DNA of 64,000 nucleotides from Polyodon spathula (Eukaryota; Chordata; Actinopteri; Acipenseriformes; Polyodontidae), in the NCBI RefSeq assembly GCF_017654505.1, contig NC_054535.1, forward strand, positions 50,886,348 to 50,950,347. Reading direction: 5' to 3'. The notes under the pieces were generated by a model, which made no database searches, was not told where the DNA came from, and saw nothing but the letters and a program-made list of their open reading frames with translations. Every line of letters begins with the position of its first letter. Positions within the stretch are counted from its first letter, which is position 1. Both the position numbers and the translations under genes were made by a program. Below are positions 11,371 through 23,469 of the stretch, one piece after another.

Positions 11371-12730
11371 TAGAAATATTTTAATGAATACTGAAGTAAC
11401 TTACAAAAAATAGATGGTGAGTAAGTAGATTCAAGAAAATGCACAGAGTCCTTTTCTTCAATCAGTTGCCAGGTTTATTGAAATATGCAGGGAGTCTGGT
11501 ACAGGACAAACAATACTCAACATTACAATGTTTGCATGACATTAAATACCCTTCTGTATAGATGGTCCACCTCCCCTTTCTCTGACACTTAACCAGTTGC
11601 AAAGGTAATTTAATTTATTGTGTGAGTGTTAATGTGTGTGTGTCTGTGTGTGTAGTCTAGTGTGACAACCTCTGAACTCAGTGCATTCTTCACACTCCTG
11701 GAGACAAAAGGTCCATACATCTGCCTTTTGTTATCTCCTTGCGACCCCCTTTGATTCCAGTGGGATTATCTCTTCTGATCTCTCTGAAGTCTAGAGCCTG
11801 GCCCCTTCTGGTCCACAGCATTGTTATCTTTTTAGCTTGCAGTCAATGCTGGGCAAGAAACTTGTAGACACAAAGTCTCTATCAATTGTAAGCAGTACAT
11901 GCAATTTGAACCAAACAGTCTGCTATCTGCAATATTAGTCTCTTTTCAGAAAAAAACACCAGTATAGCTCTGCCAGTCCACATGCGTAGCAAACTGCTAA
12001 TCAATTCTCAATCCATGTTTTCCAACAAATACATAAATGACAGCTAATTAATCGAAGCTATTACCTTTCAAATGAACCATTGACAATCACTCTAAGGTTT
12101 GTAGAACCTGAGAAATGATGTTTGAAGTGGCGAGTGTCAGAGAAACTGCAGTGAATAGAGCAGAAAATTGGCTTCAATGTATGATACGTGTGGAAAAAAA
12201 ATAATAAATTGCAAAATCTATGTTCAGTAAGGGGGGGGGGTGGGGGTGGCCGCATATAAAAAGTTACGTTTGCGCACCACTGCTCTAAATCACTGCAGGA
12301 AGAGCAATTTTTCTTACCACATCATGTTACTTGTTTTACAATGTGGGCAATAACCATTACACTATCAGTGCACAGAAAAAAATCTAAATTATGCGGTATG
12401 TCTGTACAAGTAGGCTGCCTATGTGCAAAGTAACAAAAAATATTGTGCAGTTGGGTTCTTCTCTCCTACCGGATATCAAAATACTAACATTATAGTAAAA
12501 AATAAAACAAAAAAAAAACGTTCTAAATTCCAAGATTTAAATAATGGAACACTAGCTTTTTCAGTTCGTCTTCCGAAAGAGAGCGCCTTCGATCTGACAG
12601 CACAAGGTTGTAGCGAGTTGCGCTCAGCATTGGCTGAATTTGTCACTGCATTAATGTCTTCAAATGCCTGTCTAGGAAAATCTTTTACTCTCTTCTTTGC
12701 TTATATATTTGCAAAGTGGGACCTTTGTCG
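11371..12730. other. Intergenic, no gene recognised
   Basis: Contains a TG-rich patch at about 11620-11655 and a G10 run near 12231-12240. The stretch 11470-11900 has moderate complexity and may be an old retroelement, but I could not read a conserved domain in either strand. Confidence 0.4.
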
Positions 12731-12732
12731 TG

Positions 12733-13052
12733 GCACCACAGAGATAACAAGGACACAAACAAAAGAGAGAGCGGCTTCCGCATCCAGCGCTCAAAGAATA
12801 TCACTGACCTTTGCAGAGCTTTTTGAGATGTTATAGTAATAAAGTAATGGCTTGGATTGCATTATTGAGGAGTTTGGTGATAAAACAAGTGATCAGGAGA
12901 GGATTTATCAGTATGCACGACTATGAAGAGGTATGTAAAAAATACAGAGAACAAAGGGTGGGGCTTGGCTGGAGATGCAGAACTGAATGTCCTTTGTAAA
13001 TTGGACCTGACCCGTCTGACAAGAGCTGAATAAATGAACCGCTAAGGGTTAA
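12733..13052 (-). mobile_element. piggyBac-like MITE, truncated copy
   Basis: The right end reads GAACCGCTAAGGGTTAA, the complement of the left end of the full copy at 58442. Homology runs to about 12733 through the shared ACCACAGAGATAAC and AGCGCTCAAAGAATA words and then stops, so the other terminus is lost. Non-coding. TTAA at the preserved end fits piggyBac target choice. Confidence 0.75.
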
Positions 13053-13390
13053 ACATGTTTTCTTTAAAATTGCAAAACTTTGCATGTATTTTTTTTTTTT
13101 TTTTTTTTGCACAATTACCAATCTACACAGCATGACGTTGTATGGTTAATAGTTGCTTAATATAGTTAACCAATCTGAGCTCTTTCGGTGGTGAGATGAG
13201 AAGGCAATCTTGGTACTTCCAGTTCAGGTTTTTTTTCCAACCATGATCTTAATTATGCACACTGTCACTATACACTGAAAAGCCACCTTCCTACTGTGTG
13301 CAACATCAGGGAGGGGAAAAAAGACAAGAGAGGCCTATTTTAATTATTTAATCCGTTGCCTCTCTTGATGGCTGGCCATTCTGGTAAGAC

Positions 13391-13408
13391 CTATATATAT
13401 ATATTATA

Positions 13409-13453
<45 letters not shown>
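13391..13453. repeat. (TA)n microsatellite, interrupted
   Basis: Imperfect TA array ending where the inverted-pair repeat begins. Confidence 0.9.
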
Positions 13454-13454
<1 letters not shown>

Positions 13455-13455
<1 letters not shown>

Positions 13456-14031
13456 GTGATGGAGTGTACATTCCAGAGCAATATTGGTCAGCTGTGAGGC
13501 CGTGGCTGTAAGGAATGCACGCTCCATCACGTTAAAGGTGTTACTGAAGGTTTCATAGGAAACTAAAATAATAAAATGTGAAGACAACATAAACAAACTG
13601 GGAAATAAAGTAATGGGTTTTAAGACCATGGGGAACGGACTGTTGTCAAGAGTAATTATCAATTGAGTTTAATTGTGTAATTACCTGATTGCCTACGAGA
13701 TAAAGCTGGAAAAGCTGAGATGGTCAGAGAGAGGAGAGCAAGAGAAGAAACGGTACAGTGAGCGAACGGAGAACTTCAAAAGTGAAAGGAGACTTTGTTT
13801 TTGAGGGTAAGCAGAATTAGCCTACCCCTGCTTAGTTTAAAGAGAAAATAAAATGGAAGTGTTTAGTTTAGGACCTGAGAACGGGGTAGGTTTTGTTTGT
13901 GTTCTGTTTGTTTTGTTTTCAAATAAAACCACGCCCCGGCGTGTTTCATTGCAAGAACGGCTTTTGTTTGGATTTGTTAAATTATTCTACATAACACAAC
14001 GTCTTTAACCTGGTGGATGACAGCGAATACG

Positions 14032-14033
<2 letters not shown>
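13455..14033 (+). repeat. Interspersed repeat (possible solo LTR), right arm of inverted pair
   Basis: The first 410 bp are the reverse complement of 4978-5380. The extra 170 bp contain an AATAAA signal (about 13922) followed by a GC-rich patch and end GAATACGTCAC before a (TA)n tract. Reading from TGATGG to ACGTCA, the unit begins TG and ends CA and is about 577 bp, as a solo LTR would. I see no matching target duplication because both sides are TA repeat. A DNA element with very short GTGA ends at a TA site is the alternative. Confidence 0.65.

Positions 14034-14095
<62 letters not shown>
14034..14095. repeat. (TA)n microsatellite
   Basis: About 31 TA units at the far end of the preceding repeat. 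Confidence 0.95.
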
Positions 14096-14096
<1 letters not shown>

Positions 14097-14950
14097 TTTT
14101 TGCATAGCGGCAGTACAAATTGGCCAGCTGACTAACAATATTTTAACCAACAAACAGTAATTATGAATTTCATGAATACTTTTCCCTCTGTTTTACAGCA
14201 TGTGACATAAGCTACCGAGCCTGAGTGCTCAGTCAGTAACATGGATTTGTTCCAATGATCTCTCGCTCAACTGGAGATGAAAATAAAAGCAGACAGATGG
14301 CACTGAACTTACTCCTTACATAGGCAGGCACGTGAAGGCTGAACCAGCTGGCATGGCTATAGTATGAATTCTCTTGCAAAGGCTAAAAATGTTGTTGTCA
14401 AAGTGAAATTTTAGGAGTATCATTTGAGCTGGGTGTGAGTGTGTCAGTGTATCAATACTACCTCGATAGCTTTATTCAATATGGTATATATTTCCTTTGC
14501 AATTAAAAATATTGGACATTTGAGGTGAACCAGACAATGCAATAGGTAGGAAAATTAAAATTTGCTCAAAGCTTTTTAACCCTATGCTACCTATAATGAC
14601 CATATTTGCACGTGAATATATGACAACTTTGTGTTAGTGCTTGTAGTTTGGTAACCGTAAATCAGAAATTGAAACCTAATATATCAACAGAAAGTCATTA
14701 AGTAGACCATTCCAATGATATAATGGGATGTGTTATATTTTTTCACATATAAGCCACGTCTCCCAAAAAATATAAAACTATATATAATTATAAATTTTGG
14801 AATTGAAATTGCTTGTATAGTTGCAGAGCTTTACAAGGTTTTGTAATGTGTGTTTTTTACAAAAAAGAGCCGAAATGGCGAATGCAGGTCAGCTGTGAAA
14901 TGAAACTGGAAACGTAATATTATCTTCTTTGTGATAAAAGAAAATGATAT
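14096..14950. other. Intergenic, no gene recognised
   Basis: TTAACCCTATGCTACC at about 14577 resembles a piggyBac-type terminus, and GGGTCAATATGACCC lies at about 15884, but I could not pair them as one element. Confidence 0.35.
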
Positions 14951-14952
14951 AT

Positions 14953-15147
14953 TATCACAAAGACGGCTGGAGTGGGTGACTTCAGACCAGAAACAGAACC
15001 AGGAAATAAATTACAGAGAGAGGTGGAGTTGGGTGGAGCTGAGCGAATGGTCTCGCTCAGCATTTAGTAGTGCACAGACAGACAGAAAATAAAAGGTTGC
15101 AAGACAAACAAAAACACAGGACACGGCACATTCGCCAAAACAAAGAG
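14953..15147 (-). mobile_element. LTR family A, 3' part only
   Basis: On the minus strand this matches the last 195 bp of the full family-A LTRs (for example 30690-30883): GCTGAGCGAGACCATTCGCT, CTCCACCTCTCTC and the CTTTGTGATA end. The 5' part has been replaced by a (TA)n tract. Confidence 0.75.

Positions 15148-15218
<71 letters not shown>
15148..15218. repeat. (TA)n microsatellite
   Basis: About 35 TA units between two LTR-derived fragments. Confidence 0.95.
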
Positions 15219-15220
<2 letters not shown>

Positions 15221-15231
15221 AAAAAAATGAA

Positions 15232-15410
15232 TATATATAGTAACAGGGCAGGGAGGGGGTTACTATCCTCCCTGCCAAAAACATGTACAGATTTACATTT
15301 GTGTGTTTAATTGTTAATTGTTTTATTATTAATTACTCCCTGCACCTAGTGATCATTGTAAATTACAGCTAGGTGCAGGGTATTTAAAGAAAGCAGCCAG
15401 TGTGCTCAGG
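15232..15410 (+). mobile_element. LTR-like family C fragment with palindromic motif
   Basis: Shares its whole length with 47845-48022 in the other orientation: GGCAGGGAGGGGGTTA, a TAATTGTTAATTG core, and a pair of inverted CCCTGCACCTAG / CTAGGTGCAGGG arms at about 15337-15380, followed at once by TATTTAAAG, which could be a TATA box. This looks like an LTR promoter region, but I see no second LTR or coding part. Confidence 0.6.
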
Positions 15411-17600
15411 GCTGCTGCTATGTGGAAGGCCCAGTTGATGGTGCTTTCAACCGTTATGGAAAAAAAAAAGGTACTGTGTGAAAGCCTTTTTTGTGTTTTG
15501 TTTACGGGTGTAGCAGGTAAACAGCTTAGCTGTTCTGTTTTATAGTTTAGGTTCCTGTTCATGTTCAGTTAGTGCTCTAGTAAGAGCTAGGTGTTTTGTT
15601 TTTGTTTATTTTCTGTAATTTAAAAGTGTGCATCAGAGCTGTTCCTTTCAAATCTATGTGTTGGGTCGTGACTTTTGCAGAGCCTAATTTTTTCAGTCAG
15701 TATTGCAACAGCATCTCTCTGGTAAAAACATTCCAGAATGAGGAGCTCCCAGGTTGGCAGTCAAACAAGTTTTATCACAGCTCCTGGTCTAAAAGAGCAT
15801 AAAAGAGTAACACCTTTGCAAATAAAAAAAAAAAAAAACATTTAATCAATTTAAGGCTGTTTAAATTAGTCTGAAATTGCATCGGGTCAATATGACCCAA
15901 AACATAACAGATGTACATAAATTCTGAACATAATAGGAGGGATAAAATAAAGTGAGCACTATAAATATGTGTGCGATTTTAATTTTTTTGTTTTTAAACC
16001 AGACACCTCGCTATTTTGGACAAACTGTCTCTCCTGACGTGTCTGGTTTAGCGAGTCTACTGTACTGTATATGGAAGCTGTCTCACATTGCCCCTTTTAA
16101 TGCTTAAAGAAAAACAGGGGAACTGGCAAAAACAGAAGCACAATTTCCAAAGGGTGATTACGTCCTCTTTGTTTTTCACCAAAATAGCAGCAATTCTGAC
16201 AAGCTGGCAATCTTACTTTGTTTCTTTTTTCTTGTGGGTTACAGTGTGTTTATCTCTGGTGACCCAGACGATGCTAGTGAATTGAACAATGTGAACAGCG
16301 TGAAATTAAAGCAAGGAAACAACTGTTTCAATATTGGCATTCTTATACATGAACAGTGGTAGATGGCAGATGTATTTAAAAGTACAAACAGTGTGTTCAT
16401 GAAGGTTTATTAATCCACTGCACTACCCAAAAAATTTTAAAATATGTAAAATGCTTATCGATTGTCACAATAAAGCACAACTTGGGGACCACATTTCTCA
16501 GTAAAGCAAAACCCACATGAAACAGATTTTTAAAATGAACTCTGTAAATAAGTAGAATACTTATAGCAATATTTTTAATTGCTAATGTATCTGAATTTCA
16601 TTGAATATTAGGGAAGGAATGGAAATTTACAGACGTTGACACACCTTTAGAATAACAGACCACACATATTGTGCATGCTGTAAATAGAGGAGTCAAACAG
16701 ACTAGTTTGGCATATTAGGGTTACTTTAAAGAATGACTTGTCATCAATGTGGCAATGATACCCGGTAACACAGTATTTTCTTTTTTAGTGTAATGCACGG
16801 TGCATAGGGTTGCTAGTCTCAGTATCTACAGGAGTATTAGCTGTCATCTGGTTTTACTCTAATTCTGTAGTGTGCGTCAGACTGTGCCGTAAGACATATT
16901 TTGATGTTTTTGGTTTGCGTTTTGGTTGATGTACCAGTTAAAGTTGGATGTACACTTAATATTGGTACTAAACACCAAGATTCAGTAGACACATAGCCTA
17001 CATGTTTGTATGTTTGACCTTTTCCATTTAAAATATGCGGTGCAATTGGCTGTACATTTTCATGCAATTTTTATGATTACTTGCTGGATGCTTGAAGATT
17101 GTTTAGTACAGTCTCCTTATTAATGAAAGTGTTTTAGGTTTTATTGTAACAGACTGTCCCACAAAAATACAGAGACGTACATTTGCAATTATTTTGTAGG
17201 AGCACCTTTTAAATGTTGGTTATGGGAAAATAAACAAAGATGGATTTTCCCTGTATTTGGAGGTCGCTCAGATGGAAAGGTATTTTGTTTATATGTTCTT
17301 TGTGTACCTCAATTATGTATAACTAAATAACTTAGTGCAAATGTGTTGAATAAAGGGAATGTTTCCCTTCCTTGGATGCAATGCACTGCAGTTTAAACAT
17401 GAAAATGATAGGCCAAATACTTCACCATGCTCGTGCAAAGTAAACACGTATTCAATCTCTAAACCTTGGTGGACTGGGCGGGGCCAACACAAATTACCTC
17501 AGGCACTACCCTGCCCTTGGAGTAATTCTAGAAAAATCTAAATATCAGGTCTTTCACCATTAATCATTTTTGATTACATCATACTTAACTTTAACTCAAT
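15411..17600. other. Intergenic, scattered repeat ends only
   Basis: No gene recognised. At about 15990-16070 the words TTGGACAAAC and GGTTTAGCGAG match a stretch at about 43515-43552, so both are probably ends of one old DNA transposon (a pogo/Tigger-like terminus is my guess). The small reading frames here show no motif. Confidence 0.4.
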
Positions 17601-17601
17601 A

Positions 17602-17602
17602 G

Positions 17603-17663
<61 letters not shown>

Positions 17664-17680
17664 TATTTATTATTATTACT
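17602..17680. repeat. (ATT)n microsatellite
   Basis: About 20 ATT units with a small interruption near 17660. Confidence 0.95.
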
Positions 17681-17954
17681 AAATATTTGTATTTTTCAAG
17701 TTAAGGTTGAGTATATAATTTTATTTTGTATTCTATTCTATACTGTGCTGTTTTTAAATGTGGTTAGAAATAATATAAATTATTAGATTAAAGTTGGTAT
17801 TAAATAAGTCATGTTCATAATTAACACATTTCTTTAAAGAAAGTAACATATTCAGTCAAATCAAAGTTTAAGGGTCACCCAACTAAATAAAAACATTATT
17901 AGGGCACACTGAAAGGAGAATAAAATAAAAACAAACATTATTGTTATTTGGGCC

Positions 17955-17956
<2 letters not shown>

Positions 17957-18010
<54 letters not shown>
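17957..18010. repeat. (ATT)n microsatellite
   Basis: About 18 ATT units, the second such array within 400 bp, so both may be tails of related inserts. Confidence 0.95.
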
Positions 18011-18593
<583 letters not shown>

Positions 18594-18599
18594 TTCTGC

Positions 18600-19080
18600 A
18601 GTAAGTTGCCATTATAAGGTACAATATTAAGTGTATTGTACATTTGCATATATTACAGTAAATACAGTAACAAATGCTAGCAGGAACTATACCATTGCTT
18701 TTTGATTGAAGTGTACCTGTACTGGTAAAGTTGTGCTAGGCTTTCTCTTTCACAGTTTTGCCTAATTGTTTTTCCATCCAGCTGTCTCTGCCGATCACAC
18801 TACAGTACATGGTGGTGAACACAGTAGCTGGCTTCATTTTGCAAACTTCTCATTCACTCCTAACCTCATAGACTTTGATTGAGAATTGATTTGGCTATAC
18901 ATTGATACATTTCTACAAAAATTTAAACCAGTACAAAAACAATGCTAAACATCTTGAAAACCATGATTTATGTGCAATGTAGTTGTTTATAATTAAATTG
19001 AAATACTTTTTTTATCTTGTATGCACAGATCAAAAAACACTACAATCCTGATTGATAGGATAAAGGAAATCAGTTTGAAA
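18600..19080. other. Intergenic, nothing recognised
   Basis: A short inverted repeat (CAGTTTGAAAGA / TCTTTCAAACTG) lies at about 19071-19100. No gene or element end is evident. Confidence 0.4.
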
Positions 19081-19084
19081 GATG

Positions 19085-19348
19085 TTGTCTTTCAAACTGT
19101 TTAATCGCTGTTCCAAATCAATATGCCTGTAAATACACAAATACAGTATTCCTGTATTTTTCTGCTTGTTGAAAGAAAATCAAATAAATTAAAAAAAAAA
19201 AAAGGCTAGTGTTTGCTGTCAGCGGCAATGCAGTAACCACAATAACAACTAGTCTCTAGTTTGAATGACGAGTTGAAGAAATCAAACAACTCGATGCAGT
19301 CCGATTTACTTTCAGCAACTTTATTTCAGCATTTCACAGCAGCAACGG
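19085..19348 (-). mobile_element. LTR-like family B fragment
   Basis: Shared with 36200-36616 and 59440-59990, all in the same orientation. Common words are GATTTACTTTCAGCAACTTT and AGTGTTTGCTGTCAGC. On the minus strand an AATAAAGT signal precedes about 200 bp of U5-like sequence, which suggests the 3' half of an LTR. It borders the gag-like relic at 19350-20530. Confidence 0.6.
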
Positions 19349-19887
19349 GCCAAAGGTTGCGGCCATGGTGGGAGGTCCTCCTCCAACCCCATCAGCTGTA
19401 GCGGCCAAGGGAATCCTGGCAACCGCATCGCTGTCTGTGGGGTGGTCTCTTGACCTCCCCCCCTTCTCTGTAGCCGGCAGCTCCCTCTTGTGGGGCTCCG
19501 GCCACCACATTCCCTGCAGTGAAAGTGCTGTGGGGGGGAAAGTGGTCTCCTGACCTCTCCCCCTTACTTCTTAGCCGGCAGCTCCCCCTTGTTGGGCTCC
19601 AGCCACAGTATTTCCTGTGGAAAAGCAGAACAGACAGCAACCCCAGGCAAAGCATTTCCGGATAAGCTGGGGTGCGGGTTTTGGCATTCTTCTCTGCCAC
19701 TGCGGCCAGGCGGTTCTTTCCCTTGCTTCCCTCAGCAGCCTATGCAAGGGCTGCAGAGGACCGCCAGCATCACGTACTGGTCCTTCTTCTGGTGAAGGGA
19801 GAGGCAGCTCCTGCTCCCTTTCCCCTGATGGTGATGGAGGCAGAGGCAGCTCCAGCTCCTCTCTTTGTGATGGTGGGGGAAGGGATA

Positions 19888-20007
19888 CCAGCAGGCATTC
19901 ATCCTCTGCTGCTGGACGCGGACCCAGCAGTCATTCACCCTCTGCTGGTGGACGCGGACCCTGCAGGCATTCACCCTCTGCTGGTGGACAGGGACCCAGC
20001 AGGCATG
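19888..20007 (-). repeat. 36-bp minisatellite, about 3.3 units
   Basis: Units of 36 bp encode a 12-residue repeat (HQQRVNACRVRV and variants) on the minus strand; the other frames are also open because the unit is a multiple of three. It lies inside the gag-like segment. Confidence 0.8.
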
Positions 20008-20205
20008 ACCTAACAGATTCAATTATTTTAGCCTGTCTGCATATGACATGCCTTTCATGGAATAATTCTGGTTGCTCTTCTTTGCACTAATTCTAGAGCA
20101 GCAATATCCTTTTTGTAGCAAGGTGACCAGAACTGAACACAGTATTAAAAATCAAGTCTTACTAATGCATTGTACAGTTTTAACATTACTTCCCTTGATT
20201 TAAAT

Positions 20206-20460
20206 TCAACATGTTTCGCAGTCCTCGTCCTCATGCCCATAGGTAATGCACATGGTGCACCACCTTGGCTCCTTCTGCTTCCTCCTCACCTTTCCCCCTC
20301 TCTGCCTCCTTCTCCTCACCTTCCTCTGCTGGGCCAGTTGGTAGGGACAGCGCACCACCTTGTGCCTGAACTCCCCACAGGCAAGGCACCAGCCTTGGTC
20401 CTCCAGACCACCGAGGAGGTCCTCCAGTTCCTGGCAGCCATCTCTACCAGCTCCAGCCTT
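20206..20460 (-). pseudogene. gag-like protein with two CCHC zinc knuckles
   Basis: The minus-strand frame contains CLACGEFRHKVVRC and, about 35 residues later, CTMCITYGHEDEDC. Both fit C-X2-C-X4-H-X4-C exactly, the nucleocapsid zinc knuckle that binds retroelement RNA. A very basic stretch (RKVRRRRQRGGKVRRKQK) joins them. Upstream is a Glu/Leu/Gly stretch (CQELEDLLGGLED) that enters a poly-A-derived low-complexity region, so the N-terminus is lost. No protease or polymerase follows. I read it as the end of a Gag from an LTR element; a cellular CCHC protein is less likely given the adjoining LTR. Confidence 0.65.
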
Positions 20461-20627
20461 CCATTTCTTTATTATTATTATTTTATTTATTTTATTATTT
20501 CTTTTTTTACTCTCCAAAAACCAACACACACAAAAAAAAAACCCACTTCTAAAAAAAAAAAAAAAAAAAAAAGCACTTTCCCTGTTCTGACTTGGAGGCT
20601 GTGGTTTATCCCAAGCAGGACACCATA

Positions 20628-21245
20628 TGTCACAAAGCTGTCTAAGTGGTGATGTCAGACCTGGAAGAACAACACACAGGACAGAGAGAGACGTGGAGTT
20701 TTGGTGAAGCTGAGCACTTGCTCGCGCTCAGCATTTAATAAATGAACAAAAAAAAATAAAAGGTTGAACAAAACAAAGCACAGGACATGGCACTGGCAGC
20801 CAAAATAAATAGACAAACAAAACGTAGGATGACTAAACGAAACAGACACTGACACACAGGGACGAATACTAAACTTACTATTATTTTAATTCTCCTTCTA
20901 CACACCCGTTCCTTCGCCCTGAACACACAACCCCGAGTGAGTGAAAGCAGGCTGCTTTTATGCAGCTGTACCGAGACTCGATTTTGCTAATCAATCATTC
21001 AATTGGAGTCGCAGTACAACTGCACGTGAATTAATAAAGTGCAATTCCCCATGCTCACATTATTACATTTTACCTGCACGTGAAGTGCTGTGCAATCCTC
21101 GTGCCTAAATACAAATATACATTTTAAATCCTTGTGTGCATAACCCATATTATATCCCGTGTACCAACTACAGTACACCAACATTAAACACCACAGGCAA
21201 CATATAACACAGAAATACACACAGGGGCGGGGAGACGTTGCCACA
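20628..21245 (-). mobile_element. LTR family A, full length (5' LTR position)
   Basis: Minus-strand LTR of about 618 bp starting TGTGGCAACG (21245) and ending TTTGTGACA (20628). A TATA-like GCATAAAAGC lies near 20955-20965. The sequence is close to the copy at 30289-30883 across its whole length. Unlike that solo LTR it continues into leader and gag-like sequence, and ATGGTGTCCTGC just inside could be part of a primer binding site. Confidence 0.8.
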
Positions 21246-21249
21246 GGGG

Positions 21250-21950
21250 CATAACATGTTATTTTAAAATAAAATAGTGCAAGGTGGGATACTATTGCAT
21301 TAATTCCCACTATTCATCGTGCTGCTAGGAACTGTAACTGAACTATTTTGATAGTATTAGTGTGTGTATGCATTATGCCCGACTAAACATGAAACGATAC
21401 TTCACTGTGGACGCTACAGTTTTGGATTAATTAAAAAGTTTTTGAGTGCGGTTCTCGAGATCGGTTATGTAGTGTGGACAGGGACTAAAAGTAAATATCC
21501 TTAATATTGCTTCGTAAGCCAAATATGAGGCTTACTGCTGCCACCTACAGGACTGGAGTGTACCTTAATGAATGCTGTTATATTGCAGAACAGTGTTTTT
21601 TTTTTTTTTTTTTTTAAACAAGCAAGTATTTTACGGCCTTTTTGCTGTAGTGTTATAGATTACCACGTATATGCATGTCTGTGTCCCTGTCCCATTCACA
21701 GATGGACAGCTATCGTGTTAACAGTGAAACAGTATACCTGTGATGTGTTCATATTCCGAAGATGGATAACTTCAACCACTATTATTTTTCTCCACTATGT
21801 TTTTTCTCTACTTACATGGGTCTGGGTCGAGAGGAGGTCAGTCAAGAGTCTGAAAGCTTGCGTTTAACATTCAAAATGACTAATGGTGTTCTACCTAGCA
21901 ACATGATCTGAATGCCATAGATCCTTAAAAAAGTAATCAGGTTGTCGACA
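21250..21950. other. Intergenic, nothing recognised
   Basis: Contains a T17 run at about 21598-21615. No conserved reading frame. Confidence 0.45.
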
Positions 21951-21951
21951 G

Positions 21952-22264
21952 TTAACCCTTTGCAGTCCATTTATTCAGCGCTTGTCAGGCGCATCAGGTC
22001 TGTGATATTCTTTGAGCACTGGATGTGGAAGCAGCTATCTCCTTTGTGTACGTGTTATCTCTGTGGTGCAGGGGCTATATGCCCCTTTTTTCAGCTTCAT
22101 TTGGCTCCTGTGGGTCTCATTCGGCAATTCAAAGGTTTTCTCTGCTTTTTTCTGGAGAAAAAATGATAGAGACCTGTGCTTTACGTGTCTGATGTCGGAC
22201 ATTGGACTGGAAAGGGAAAATTGTAATGTCGGACCTGGTCCGACACAGGACCACAAAGGGTTAA
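21952..22264 (+). mobile_element. piggyBac-like MITE with TTAA duplication
   Basis: Non-coding 313-bp unit flanked on both sides by TTAA. The termini are CCCTTTGCAGTCC on the left and GGACCACAAAGGG on the right, an imperfect inverted repeat. Near the right end is an internal inverted motif, CCTGGTCCGAC. A 580-bp copy lies at 58442-59021 and a truncated one at 12733-13052. TTAA duplication and CCCTTT ends fit the piggyBac superfamily. This copy has an internal deletion relative to 58442. Confidence 0.85.
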
Positions 22265-23340
22265 GTTTGTGTGAGCCATAACTGGCTGTAGTAATCCCAT
22301 TGGTATATTGTATATTGTTTGTGGCACTGGTACAATAGTTTTAATATTACAGTAGACAGGAGCAGTCTTCACTAGTGACTACTGGGCTGACTTTTGATTT
22401 GTCACTCAAAAAACATTCGGAATTGGCGAGAGTGACGAGCGACAGCGAAAACACTGACCTTTCAATAAATATACAATTTATTTTTAATGTAGCCCTTCAT
22501 AAACTAATTAAGCCATGCAAATACAGGCACTGAGTCAGACATCACATTTGTTCCCCCACAGGCATGTGTTTATAACACAATTAAATATGTATATACAGTG
22601 TGCATTATTGGTATAAACAAGATATCTCATTAAAAGCCATTGCATACAGAATTTTTATGTTACTGCCACATCTGCCCATGACAGAAATACGACATGCCAT
22701 GGATTTGCATGACTTCTCTGTCTGGAGAACACTCTCACACAAGCACACCTTTTTATAGCCCCATCACATAATTTTCGCAACTCCTAAGTGGTACATGCAA
22801 GTAATGGAGCAATTAGATGCTCATTTGAATATGGCTGCGTTCAAAGGTTTGTTCACTAGCTAGGAATCTGAAGGTTCACGCCCTTTTTTTTTTTTTTCTC
22901 TGTTAACAGAAATTGTTTGACAATGTGTGAATACTATAATTAAACCACACATTAAATATCACTCACATGCAAAATTTGATCTTTCGATTGTAATGCATAT
23001 TACTTAAACAAAAGTTGTATTAAAATCCACTACCAAATCATTATATGTCTCAACTCTATATGGCACCACTGCCATGTATTGGAGCAGGGTAGCTTATAAT
23101 TTCTGTAAAATATATTATTTTAACCATTAAAAGCTAATCCTGTGTAATTTGGGAGAACACACTCAGTTGTGTTTGCTATTAGCATACTGCATTAGTATTG
23201 TGGACATTCTCATCTTTTTTTGTCTTATTTGTTTGAAGCCATGTGGAGCCCGTCATAGCCAGCCACTACACTTTTGTCACGTGACCAAAATCCACAAAAA
23301 TTTGGCACTAATGAAAACTTCAGAATGACAAAATAAAATA
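22265..23340. other. Intergenic, nothing recognised
   Basis: AT-rich, with a T15 run near 22884. No reading frame with a motif. Confidence 0.45.
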
Positions 23341-23343
23341 AAA

Positions 23344-23469
<126 letters not shown>

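Larger units (their letters stand above)
19350..20530 (-). mobile_element. Internal part of an LTR retrotransposon (gag region)
   Basis: This minus-strand segment lies between a family-A LTR (20628-21245), which is upstream in that sense, and a family-B LTR-like piece (19085-19348). It holds a zinc-knuckle gag relic, a 36-bp tandem repeat and a Gly/Pro-rich tail with repeated GCCGGCTA-type words. The arrangement looks like a 5' LTR, leader and gag with pol missing. The two bordering LTR families differ, so one end may be a later insertion or deletion join. Confidence 0.5.

Noticed and set aside
14577..15900. A piggyBac element between TTAACCC at 14577 and the GGGTCAATATGACCC region
   Set aside because: I could not find a matching right terminus with TTAA; family-A and family-C LTR pieces lie between.
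6243..18010. CRISPR-like arrays
   Set aside because: Only mono-, di- and trinucleotide repeats and short minisatellites; there is no repeat-spacer pattern, and the sequence is eukaryotic.
20170..20652. A + strand 160-codon Leu/Pro-rich frame
   Set aside because: It is the shadow of the minus-strand gag frame with two exact zinc knuckles.
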